Shown here: one piece after another, positions 23,596 through 32,032 of the stretch
Layout of the letters: each line of letters starts with the position of its first letter
Position numbering within the stretch: the first letter of the stretch is position 1
Assembly: GCA_025716815.1 (NCBI GenBank)
Contig: JAIXMN010000029.1
Coordinates: 186,001 to 250,000 of the forward strand
Direction: 5' to 3'
Length of the DNA stretch: 64,000 nt
From: Dichotomocladium elegans
Lineage: Eukaryota > Mucoromycota > Mucoromycetes > Mucorales > Lichtheimiaceae
Position numbers and translations under genes: made by a program
Notes under the pieces: model-generated
Databases searched by the model: none
Seen by the model: only the letters and a program-made list of their open reading frames with translations
Told to the model about the DNA's origin: nothing

Positions 23596-23953
23596 TGTCG
23601 TGGACTGATCGTGCGAGTCACGTGGCATGAATGTAAAGATTTTGCATCATGCATATGCACGCTAAAATGACCTGATCCCATCGCCCTCAGGCACATGCCC
23701 GCAATGTATGCATATGCATACATTATGTCGCTATGGCCTGACAAGCTCTACATGGCGTGACATATCTTTTACATAACCTCTATGGATATCCAATGTATAA
23801 CAAAGTATAAATATCAAACTAGTAATATAGAATAAAGGACATCATCATTTTGGATCGATCGCTATCTTCCGAATCGTCTTAGTGACATTCACTGTTCTGT
23901 GTGAACCCGTCGTTGTCCCCAGTAAAAGGATCTCAGTGACCAAGGCAACGACA
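23596..23953 (+). repeat. 3' LTR of family 1 element
   Basis: Same 358-bp length and ends as the 5' LTR. It is followed by the AATC duplication and, four bases later, by the second element's own CACA duplication. Confidence 0.93.
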
Positions 23954-23961
23954 AATCCACA

Positions 23962-24212
23962 TGTCGTTATCGTATGGCTGATCAGATCAGTGGCCAGTGA
24001 TAATACTTTTGATATTGCTGTGTAAAGTGATGATCCTTTATTCCTGACTACTCATGCTATATATATATATACTGCTATCAATTATTCTATGAATGATGTG
24101 GAAGACACTAGTAAAAGAGCTTCTAGCAAATGCCATTGTCGAAGGAAGGAAAAGGAGGAGATTCTAGAAGGAGCCAGCAAAAGCTGTTATACGCAGTCAC
24201 ATGACTACGACA
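23962..24212 (-). repeat. 3' LTR of family 2 element
   Basis: This 251-bp LTR appears identical by eye to 28706-28956. It contains a short AT microsatellite at 24060-24071. The near identity points to a recent insertion. Confidence 0.93.
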
Positions 24213-26031
24213 ATACCCCCTCCCGAAAATCTTGGTCGTCCTCGACCAGCACTGACGCAATAGTGTTGGCAGCATCAGCAAGTTGTCTCCAGCGTGCTCT
24301 TGTAGCAGTGGGATCATACCAAGTGTCAGGGTTTCCGTCGGCCTTGTTGATATGTATTGGGCGTAGTCGATCAGTATGTACCCATGATTTATATGCTTCT
24401 CCATTCATGCTGTGCAACTTGTATATGTCCGTGTGGAGATTTCGGTCGACAATCTTGTAAGGTCCACGCCAGTTATACTCCAAGCCCAACTTGTTTTCAT
24501 GCCGTAATAGAACAAAGTCGCCAACTGAGAATACTTGTTTCTTGGTGAGCAAATCCCATTGTGCTTTGTCTTTTTCGCGATCCTTCTGCATGCGAGATAT
24601 AGCTTGTGCTCGAGCGTTACGTAATGAACGAAGTGTAGGAAGTCGGCTTAAAACAAGTGCGTTTGGATCATTGGTTGGCTCTTCAGTGATAACAGGACGT
24701 AAAGGATCTCCAGGCAATTTGGGTTCTTGACCATACACCATGAAGAATGGGCTCATTTGGGTGGTTCTGTGTTTGCGAATGCGACATGCAAACAAGGCAG
24801 TATCAAGAAAATCATCCCAGCGATGTATATCACCATGCACATACTTGCGTAACATTGACTTAAGGATGCCATTTGTGCGTTCAACCTTGCCATTGGATCG
24901 AGGGTGGAAAGCTGAAGTCAAATTGTGCTTGGTTTTGAGCCGGCCAAGATAGTGATCCAAAAACTTGCCCATGAAATTAGCGCCACGATCAGAGACAATT
25001 TCTTCGGGACATCCAAAGCGCATCACGATTTCTTCATGAATGAACTTGGCAATAGCGTCACTAGTGGCGTCAGGAACAGCACGTGCAATAGGCCAATTTG
25101 TTGTATAGTCGACAGCAACAAGGATCCAGCGATTACCATTGGCAGTGGTAGGTAGTTCACCAATAAAATCCAGGTGCCAACGAGAGAAAGCAGGAGGAAT
25201 TTCAGTCAAATGCATTGGGGAATGGTGGGTATTTCGATCAGCAACTGCAGCCAATTGGCATTGTGGACATTGAGCAAGCCATTCTTGAATATCTTCCTTC
25301 ATATTGGGCCACCACCATCGTTTGCGCACTAAGTCATACATTGTAGTTATTCCGGGATGTCCAAAAGCCTTATGCAGTTCTTGTACAATATCGGCACGTC
25401 GTGAAAACATAGCAAAACGGACTTCTTGAAGAGTGTCATTCATCTTGACCTTGCGAAACACCATGTCGTTACGCACCACGAATTGGTCACGATGTTTGCC
25501 TAACAAGTCAGCATAAGATGGGGGCCATTTGTCTTCAGATCGCAAATAGAATTTGGGCCAATCAGATTCTTGAATTGCACGAGTTGCATAGAGATATTCT
25601 GGTTCCATATCCGATTCATGGGAAAGACAATGAGCACCATCACGCCGAGAAAGAATATCAGGGACATGGTTGTCTTTTCCAGGCTTGTATTGGATATCAG
25701 GATTATACAGTTCCATTTCAGCGATCCATCGAGTCAAACGAGGTGTAGGCTTGCGTTGAGATCGGAAATACTTCAATGGGTGATGATCCGTGAACACAGT
25801 ATAAGAGCGGCCTTCTATAAAACATCTCCAAGAGCGTAATGCATGCAAGATACCCAATAGCTCTCTTTCTTGTGCAGGATAATTACGTTCGGCAGGAGAA
25901 AGCTTCTTGGATTCAAAAGCCAAAGGATGCAATTCACCATCCTCACCTTCTTGTAGGAGAACAGCACCAACACCAAAATCGGACGCATCAGTTTCAATCA
26001 CAAAGGGCTTGTCTGCATTAGGTGGTACCAA
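24205..26031 (-). CDS. Family 2 pol: RNase H and integrase segment
   Basis: The frame begins at VPPNADKPFVIETDASDFG and runs through RNase H (FTDHHPLKYF), the HHCC zinc domain (HKAFGHPGITTMYDL, CPQCQLA), the DDE integrase core (LDFIGELP, VSDRGANF, FHPRSNGKVERTNG) and a GPY/F module (LEYNWRGPYKIV). It continues the RT frame below; a one-base break near 26025-26045 separates them. It ends inside the LTR. Confidence 0.93.
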   Translation of the reverse strand: MVPPNADKPFVIETDASDFGVGAVLLQEGEDGELHPLAFESKKLSPAERNYPAQERELLGILHALRSWRCFIEGRSYTVFTDHHPLKYFRSQRKPTPRLTRWIAEMELYNPDIQYKPGKDNHVPDILSRRDGAHCLSHESDMEPEYLYATRAIQESDWPKFYLRSEDKWPPSYADLLGKHRDQFVVRNDMVFRKVKMNDTLQEVRFAMFSRRADIVQELHKAFGHPGITTMYDLVRKRWWWPNMKEDIQEWLAQCPQCQLAAVADRNTHHSPMHLTEIPPAFSRWHLDFIGELPTTANGNRWILVAVDYTTNWPIARAVPDATSDAIAKFIHEEIVMRFGCPEEIVSDRGANFMGKFLDHYLGRLKTKHNLTSAFHPRSNGKVERTNGILKSMLRKYVHGDIHRWDDFLDTALFACRIRKHRTTQMSPFFMVYGQEPKLPGDPLRPVITEEPTNDPNALVLSRLPTLRSLRNARAQAISRMQKDREKDKAQWDLLTKKQVFSVGDFVLLRHENKLGLEYNWRGPYKIVDRNLHTDIYKLHSMNGEAYKSWVHTDRLRPIHINKADGNPDTWYDPTATRARWRQLADAANTIASVLVEDDQDFREGVLS

Positions 26032-26999
26032 AATGGGCGCCGAATCATGCGTGACTGAATCTCTTCAAATGCCGCCTGACACTTAGGTGTCCACTCAATC
26101 GAACGCGTCTTGCTTCCGGTTCCTTTTGTCAAGTCAGTCAATGGTGCAGCAATAGTTGAGAAACCACGTATGAAACGCCTGTAATGTGACGCCAAACCAA
26201 CAAATTGCCTCACTTCTTGAACATTGGTGGGGATAGGCCATTCTTGGATTGCCTTTACCTTGGACTTGGATGGCAGAATGCCTTGAGCGTTCACTTGGAA
26301 ACCAACAAACTCCAACTCGGTCTTGTTGAATTCGCATTTCTTGAGATTGGCGTACAACTTGTGAGCTCGTAAACGATCCAACACCATGCGCACATGCCTG
26401 AGATGTTCTTCTTTGGTACGGCTGTAGATAAGGATGTCGTCAAGGTAAACCAGAGCAAACTTGTCGAGATAATCACCAAGGACTGAATTCATCATGCGTT
26501 GGAATGTAGGTGGTGCATTAGTCAAGCCAAATGGGAGGACTTTCCACTGCCAGGCGCCGTATCTTGTATTGAATGCTGTTTTCGGAACATCTTCAGGCCG
26601 AATACGTACTTGATGATATCCACTCTTGAGATCAATACTGGAGAAGTATCGAGCACCACCAAGTCGTTCAAGACATTCATCAATTCTTGGTAAGGGATGT
26701 GCATTGCGACGTGTTACAGCGTTAAGAGCGCGATAGTCAATACAGAGTCGCATGGAACCATCTTTCTTGCGCACAAATAGAACTGGAGCACCCCATGGAG
26801 AATTGCTTGGTTCGATCAATCCCAAAGTCTGCAGTTCAGCCAGTTGTCGTCGTAGCTCATCCAATTCAAGAGGGCTCATCTTGAAGGGATGTCGGTTGAT
26901 GGGTTGAGCATCACCAGTATCGATTACATGCTCAATATCACGGTCTGGAGGTAAGCCTGGTAACTCATTCTTGAAGACATCAGCATATTCCTGAACCAA
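25998..26999 (-). CDS. Family 2 pol: reverse transcriptase segment
   Basis: The RT palm motifs are SMRLCIDYRALN, LPFGLTNAPPTFQ and the catalytic YLDDILIYS. Thumb and connection follow to EEIQSRM, where the frame is lost by an apparent single-base deletion and RNase H resumes in the next frame. The true reading frame extends upstream of 26999 to about 27107, overlapping the protease frame. Confidence 0.93.
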   Translation of the reverse strand: MVQEYADVFKNELPGLPPDRDIEHVIDTGDAQPINRHPFKMSPLELDELRRQLAELQTLGLIEPSNSPWGAPVLFVRKKDGSMRLCIDYRALNAVTRRNAHPLPRIDECLERLGGARYFSSIDLKSGYHQVRIRPEDVPKTAFNTRYGAWQWKVLPFGLTNAPPTFQRMMNSVLGDYLDKFALVYLDDILIYSRTKEEHLRHVRMVLDRLRAHKLYANLKKCEFNKTELEFVGFQVNAQGILPSKSKVKAIQEWPIPTNVQEVRQFVGLASHYRRFIRGFSTIAAPLTDLTKGTGSKTRSIEWTPKCQAAFEEIQSRMIRRPFWYHLMQTSPL

Positions 27000-27625
27000 G
27001 CTGTCAAATGTGCCATCATATTTGTCTGCCTTTCCTGCTGTATAAAATAATACATCTCGCTGATAGCCTTGGACCTTGACAATCGTTGGATCTCGCGATG
27101 ACTGAGAAGATATGCCAGATCAGGGATCTGCCGCTTACGACTTGGCGTTAAGATGTGAATATGGTTGTTTTGCTTGATTTGCCATGTGTCGTGTCGCCAA
27201 TCTGGTACTGGTTGTACGTGCTTGAACCAATCTCTGCCAAGAATGATATCGAATTTGGTATCAAACACATATGCCTTCCATGGATGGATGTAGCCTTCAG
27301 CCATTGAGAGTTCAAAAGAAACGAGAGACTTGATCGCCATAGTATGTCCACCGGCTGTTTCGACTTCTCGTCCTTGCACCAAGTGATGTGTCATATTCTT
27401 GCAAACACGTGGAGAAATGTAGGATGTACTAGCGCCAGTATCAAGCAAGACAGTGACAGGTTTTCCATTGCAGACCATAGAATACAGAGGCAAATCCGAT
27501 TCCTTTATTGTGTTCAATTCCTTCAAATGGGTTATGTCCAGCTCAAGATCAGATGTTGGCTTGTTATTTCCACAAATGGGCTCTTCGGCAAGATCAATGA
27601 GTTGTCCTTCAGGTACTTGTGCCAC
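26924..27625 (-). CDS. Family 2 pol: aspartic protease segment
   Basis: The protease signature is VTVLLDTGASTSYIS, then FDIILGRDWF as the second half of the fold. Upstream, the frame stays open into the end of gag, as expected for a -1 frameshift product. Downstream, it leaves the pol frame near 27095-27110 by an apparent one-base loss. Matching text in the next frame continues as RDPTIVKVQGYQRD towards RT. Confidence 0.9.
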   Translation of the reverse strand: MAQVPEGQLIDLAEEPICGNNKPTSDLELDITHLKELNTIKESDLPLYSMVCNGKPVTVLLDTGASTSYISPRVCKNMTHHLVQGREVETAGGHTMAIKSLVSFELSMAEGYIHPWKAYVFDTKFDIILGRDWFKHVQPVPDWRHDTWQIKQNNHIHILTPSRKRQIPDLAYLLSHREIQRLSRSKAISEMYYFIQQERQTNMMAHLTAWFRNMLMSSRMSYQAYLQTVILSM

Positions 27626-27684
27626 ATTCGTTGTTGCATTGAGGGAGTTGTGCTGATTGGTTGCTATGCGCGACGATGACTCCC

Positions 27685-28575
27685 TTACATACGTCGCGCT
27701 CCGTCTTTTAAAGGTTTGTCCTTATTGGGAAGTCGTTGAACAGGTCTATAGCGCCATTCACCAGGTAAATCGGAAGGGCAAGAACGTTGTAAATGACCGA
27801 GTCCTCCACAATTGTAGCAACGGGATGGTTCTTGATTCATACGATTATTGTCACGACGAGAGAATGTTCTTGGAGCACGCCAATCATTGCGCCGATATCT
27901 TGTTTGAACAGCATCGAGATCCATGTATTCAATATCGCGAGTTGGTTCAGATCTTGTCATCAATGTTGTCTTGTTGCCAGCATTCGGATGTAATGATCTT
28001 GCACCTTCATACGCAAATGCAATCTTCTCCGCTTCAGCAGTTGTTGTCGGAAATTGTGTACGCACGTAGACTTGAACATGTTCAGTCAATCCACGCACGA
28101 AACGGTCCAACGCTTCATCATCCGTCATTGTTGGAATTTCGAGCCAAATGTTGCGGAAGTCGTTCACATATTCTTCAACAGAGCCAGTTTGTTTCAAAGC
28201 GGCCAATCGATCGCGTGCGGTTTGATAAGCGTTACGAGGCTTAAATTCGTCCAACACCAGCTTGCAGAATTCATTCCAAGTGCTTGCATGATGTCCAACG
28301 ATTTCTTTTGTACGCCACCAAGTGTCAGCTTCTCCTCGGAAAAGATTGATTGCATATTGGACCCGGTCGACTTCATCCATTCCAGTAACTTCGGCATAAC
28401 GTTGTACAGATCGTAGCCAGCTTTCAGCAGCATGTGTTGTTCTTGTTCCATGGTAAGTGTCGGGTTCTCGTAGCCTAGGTCTAAACATGGGTCCTTTCTG
28501 GTTCTCTTGGTTCTTAAGCAATTGCGTCAATGCCGCCAAGATAGCAGTATTCATATCTTGTCCTTGTTCTTGCAT
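27685..28575 (-). CDS. Family 2 Gag
   Basis: This is a 296-residue Gag: a helical capsid-like domain with the retrotransposon gag pattern (RGEADTWW, LDEFKPRN, YVNDFRNIW) and one CCHC zinc knuckle, CYNCGGLGHLQRSC. It packages the element RNA. A slippery heptamer near its end (27706-27712) probably directs the -1 shift into protease. Confidence 0.94.
   Translation of the reverse strand: MQEQGQDMNTAILAALTQLLKNQENQKGPMFRPRLREPDTYHGTRTTHAAESWLRSVQRYAEVTGMDEVDRVQYAINLFRGEADTWWRTKEIVGHHASTWNEFCKLVLDEFKPRNAYQTARDRLAALKQTGSVEEYVNDFRNIWLEIPTMTDDEALDRFVRGLTEHVQVYVRTQFPTTTAEAEKIAFAYEGARSLHPNAGNKTTLMTRSEPTRDIEYMDLDAVQTRYRRNDWRAPRTFSRRDNNRMNQEPSRCYNCGGLGHLQRSCPSDLPGEWRYRPVQRLPNKDKPLKDGARRM
27706..27712 (-). 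promoter_or_regulatory. Candidate -1 ribosomal frameshift site, TTTAAAA
   Basis: On the minus strand the heptamer T TTA AAA is in register with the gag codons TTA and AAA, the canonical X XXY YYZ pattern. A one-base backward slip leads into AGA CGG AGC GCG, which is exactly the protease frame; the gag stop TAA is 27687-27685. The frame arithmetic was checked directly; the slip itself is inferred. Confidence 0.75.
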
Positions 28576-28689
28576 AATAAATCGTTCTTGGTTCGTAAAT
28601 GGTGGCTCGTCGTCTGATAAATCAATCGGTTCTAGTCCGGGGTTCGGTATTCTTGAAATGCTCGGTTGTTCACAGATGGATCATTAAAA

Positions 28690-28703
28690 GGCATCAGCTA
28701 CCA
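28690..28703 (-). promoter_or_regulatory. Primer-binding site, family 2 element
   Basis: On the minus strand TGGTAGCTGATGCC follows the LTR end after two bases. It is identical to the site of the family 1 element. Confidence 0.8.
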
Positions 28704-28705
28704 AT

Positions 28706-28956
28706 TGTCGTTATCGTATGGCTGATCAGATCAGTGGCCAGTGATAATACTTTTGATATTGCTGTGTAAAGTGATGATCCTTTATTCCTGACTACTCATG
28801 CTATATATATATATACTGCTATCAATTATTCTATGAATGATGTGGAAGACACTAGTAAAAGAGCTTCTAGCAAATGCCATTGTCGAAGGAAGGAAAAGGA
28901 GGAGATTCTAGAAGGAGCCAGCAAAAGCTGTTATACGCAGTCACATGACTACGACA
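28706..28956 (-). repeat. 5' LTR of family 2 element
   Basis: This is the 251-bp upstream LTR on the minus strand, flanked on the outside by CACA at 28957-28960. It ends 44 bases from the tRNA-Arg gene. Confidence 0.93.
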
Positions 28957-29000
28957 CACATTTGGACAAGGACTCAAAAACAGTAAAACGGGTCTAATTC

Positions 29001-29073
29001 TACCCAAACCGGGACTCGAACCCGGAATCTTCTGATTAGGAGTCAGACGCGTTATCCATTTCGCCATTTGGGC
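29001..29073 (-). tRNA. tRNA-Arg (anticodon CCT)
   Basis: A 73-nt cloverleaf is visible on the minus strand. The acceptor stem is GCCCAAA with TTTGGGT, the anticodon arm is TCTGA-CTCCTAA-TCAGA giving anticodon CCT (reads AGG, arginine), and the T arm is CCGGG-TTCGAGT-CCCGG. The discriminator base is A. There is no intron and no encoded CCA. A T-poor flank follows. Three LTR insertions lie within about 350 bp (after removing the elements) of its 3' end. Confidence 0.94.
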
Positions 29074-29713
29074 CTCTTGAGCAAAATTAAGAAATATAAA
29101 CTTATAACCACGTTACGAAATTCAGCCAATCAAATATTGTCTGTGGGGTTGCGAACCAATAGAAGGCAAAAGCGATTTTGGTTTCGTACGCCGCTTTCGG
29201 CTGCCGCAGAAAAGAAGTCTACACACCCTTTACCAGTAGATGATCGCTTTTTTTCTTAGAGCCAATTATAATATCACATATCAAGAGTATAAACCTGTGA
29301 TAATAAGTTATAAAATGGAGCCTTCAGGATAACGGAAAATGTTCATTTATACTTCCATGCTTAGTGGATACATACTGGCAGCATGAGTCATCACCTTGGG
29401 TAACCATTATCAAAGAGTATATGTACTTTTGTAAGGTGCACTGGTGAAGTCGTTAAATAGCAATGATACACAAATGCAAAAGCTTCTTTTAGAAGAGGAT
29501 CAGGGATAGATAGAGTTATCCATTACTTCTATCCACCAGTCCTGTGCGCAAATGTTGCTGATTCTTCTATACACACTTGTGCATCGCTTCCAATATCGAT
29601 ATAATTAACAACTCCCCAAAAAGTCATAGAACTAGGATACAATTTTTTACCACAAACAGATCAAATAGTTTACTTGCTGTTTATTAAGTCTGGAACCATG
29701 TCGTAAACGTTTA
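29074..29713. other. Intergenic spacer between tRNA-Arg and small membrane protein gene
   Basis: This AT-rich stretch has no supported gene. Its low-coordinate end is the 5' flank of the tRNA gene, whose promoter elements are internal. Confidence 0.5.
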
Positions 29714-30000
29714 TTAGGATTCAGAAGGGGCGGGTTCTTGCCGCTGTATAGAAACGGATTGTCCAGACTCGGATAACCGCTGAAAGCGCTCCTGATCCTC
29801 TTTCTCTTGATTAATTGCCTTTGCGCGCGATTTGGCCTCGGAAGCTGCGAGCATCTCGTCTTTACGGAAATCAGTAATGTCGTTTTGAAAAGAGAAAAAT
29901 CAAGACAATTACAGTAGTTGCTCTTAATAAGCATAACTTCTATGGTTGCTCCTGTGAGAACACCCAATCCAAAAATCTTTGAGTAGAATGCAACGCTCAT
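29714..30000 (-). CDS. 77-aa single-pass membrane protein
   Basis: Exons 30000-29913 and 29859-29714 (intron 53 nt, GT-AG) give 77 residues. The N-terminus is one hydrophobic segment (YSKIFGLGVLTGATIEVMLI). A charged, probably coiled tail follows (ASEAKSRAKAINQEKEDQER). The layout resembles small mitochondrial inner-membrane or assembly proteins, but I do not recognise the family. The unspliced frame would give a different basic C-terminus; the spliced one is more plausible because it restores a helical, acidic tail. Confidence 0.6.
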
Positions 30001-30094
30001 TCTTTTAGAGGAGTAAGCACAAAAGGGAAAAAAAATTTAAATGGGGCCGGAAAATAGTACTTGGCCCACGGATCTGTAGTTATTATTAATACTA

Positions 30095-32032
30095 TCACGC
30101 TTTGTTCTTGACTATAGGTACACTGATTGGCATCTCATCTTTGACCGATATTTTTTCATGCTCTTCTACGATCTGTCGATACTTGGTTGTCTTTACAAAC
30201 TTTGGAACAGAGTCTGATGCCATGAGACGGCAAATGTGTTCGTTCACTCGCTCGAACCATTTCATCATGACACGCAGGCTCTGTGCAGGAGAATTGGTTG
30301 ACAACGTAATCTTTGGCTTAGAATGCCCGGGCATATAAGTTTGCTCGACCTGGATGGTAGAGCCGAATACTCTGTTCATTTCTTGGCGAAGAGTGTGCTC
30401 AACATTAAGCTCGCAGCGGGCCCCAGGAGCAAGATATGTCGTCCAGATATCGTATGCGTCCTCAAGAAGATCGCGCTGATTTTGTGATGGCATGGCCGGG
30501 TTCATCTGGCGAACCTTACGTCGGAGGCAATCGTAGTCGATCCAGAAATCAAGGTTCTCCTCGCAATAATTCACACGTAGAAAGTCCTTGAACAGCGACC
30601 GGAGCTGAGGATCATCGAGAATCGTTTTGAGCTTGACAGCATTACTATCCTTTGGATCCTGTTGCTGCTGTTGCTGAAAATCTGAAGTTTGGTGGGATGA
30701 ATCAAGTGTGGACGCACTCGATACGCGCTGCAGTTGCTTTTCCGCAGGTTTGGTGGTGGTAGTGGTGGCTGTCGCGGGGTCCACAGCAGGTGTACCCGGT
30801 GTATTTGCAGCAGCAATGCATTCATTCGGGTCTTGGGATAGGATCTCACGGAGGGATGTCTGCTGCTCGCCCGCATTTTTGGCAAGAGGCTCACGTACAA
30901 CGTCTTTACCTTTGGCAGTAAGGTTGAGCGTGGTAGTGCTGGATGCTTTGACAGGCAATGTTTTGCGAGGATCCTGGAATTCGAGCCATTGGTACTTCAC
31001 AAATTCAGTGGCAACCTGCTCTGCCTCCTCCTTCGAGGACACAGTAGTGTAGTCGGCAAGCCATTCTGTGCAAAGTTGCGCGGAGAAAGAGGAACGCATC
31101 TCGCGCTGTTGCTTACCAGCGCGTTGGGAAGGCTTATTGCGTTTCGACTGCGAGAGCAGATTGTTGGCCATGAGCTGAATACGCGAGTCTGACTGAGAGC
31201 TCATGGAAAAAGGGAGGGACGAGCCTGAGGATTGGGATGAGGCACTCGACATGGCTCTTTGGCCCTGTGCATATCCTTGTGCAGCAGCAGACGAAGAAGA
31301 GGAGACAGAAGAGGAGGACGAGAAAGAACCAGAGGATGACTTGACGTTTGTATTCAACGACTGCAGGTCACCTTCGAGAGGTAAACTAGTCATCATGACC
31401 CGGAAGACAATAGCCATATTTGATCGGTTAATGGCAATTTGGTCGTCGTCGGCAAGGCGCTCCAGACGGACGAGCTGAATAAGGTCGAGATGACCAAACG
31501 TTTTTCTGAGAGTGGACATATCCGCCTCTGTCCGGACACAGAAGTCTTGTAGGATTACAATGCCTTTTGGTGTTAACTGCCATATGCCCTTTTCGCGGAA
31601 TGCCCTGCTCTGAAGATCCGTCGCGTTTTCCATGAGCCGACACTGATGAAATTGTTGGCAAAGGGCTTTGGCCATAGCCTTTTCCATATTGAATGTAGTT
31701 GTGGTTGTTTTTTTAAGAAACTTGGATGAGTCGTTAGGATCTGGGATGCGCGCAGTGTATGCGAACTTCAGGTTGCCTAGTGCTTGGATGGCTTCATCAG
31801 ACGTGAAGGTATTGGGGTAGTTTCGGAAAAGATAGCGGTGAGTGGTGAGCGGAATTTGTACAATCAAAGCTCCAAAGAGGTCATGTATATCCTAAGAAAC
31901 ATATGTTGCTTAGCAGTGCCGTTCGTCGGATATATGAATGAATCCCAATACCTTTACGAATGGCCGACCGTCAACGGTAAATTTCATCATTGAGGTATAA
32001 GCCTGCTGTTGCTGATATGTGGTACCATCCAT
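30095..32032 (-). CDS. DEP-DEP-RGS regulator of G-protein signalling (Sst2/FlbA type)
   Basis: Exons 32032-31952 and 31891-30095 (intron 60 nt) give 625 residues. The first DEP domain covers about residues 25-150 (IWQLTPKGIVILQDF at its end). A Ser-rich linker follows, then a second DEP (FSAQLCTEWLADYTTVSSKE, about 290-345), a Gln-rich linker and the RGS box (LRSLFKDFLRVNYCEENLDF, DAYDIWTTYLAPGA, at about residues 440-595). RGS boxes accelerate GTP hydrolysis by G-alpha, ending signalling; the DEP domains tether it to membranes or receptors. The G-alpha at 9.5 kb is a possible partner, though fungi of this group have several. Confidence 0.94.

Larger units (their letters stand above)
20264..23953 (+). 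mobile_element. Chimeric LTR retrotransposon, family 1, lacking gag, protease and RT
   Basis: Two 358-bp LTRs (20264-20621 and 23596-23953) are flanked by a 4-bp duplication AATC (20260-20263 and 23954-23957). A primer-binding site starts TGGTAGCTGATGCC at 20624, and a purine tract (GGGAGAGGGAAT) precedes the 3' LTR. The interior encodes RNase H and integrase of Ty3 type but no Gag, protease or reverse transcriptase. About 1.1 kb of unrelated sequence replaces them. It can only move if supplied in trans. Confidence 0.95.
23962..28956 (-). mobile_element. Complete Ty3/gypsy-type LTR retrotransposon, family 2
   Basis: Two 251-bp LTRs (23962-24212 and 28706-28956) end in TGTCG...CGACA and are flanked by a 4-bp duplication CACA (23958-23961 and 28957-28960). 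Read on the minus strand, the order is LTR, primer-binding site (28690-28703), gag, protease, reverse transcriptase, RNase H, integrase, purine tract (GGGAGGGGGTATTG), LTR. This order defines Ty3/gypsy. No chromodomain is seen after the GPY/F module. Two single-base frame breaks in pol make this copy defective, unless they are assembly errors. It inserted a few bases from the end of the family 1 element. Confidence 0.96.

Noticed and set aside
30708..31478. Long plus-strand open frames over the RGS gene.
   Set aside because: They are antisense shadows of a well-supported coding exon.
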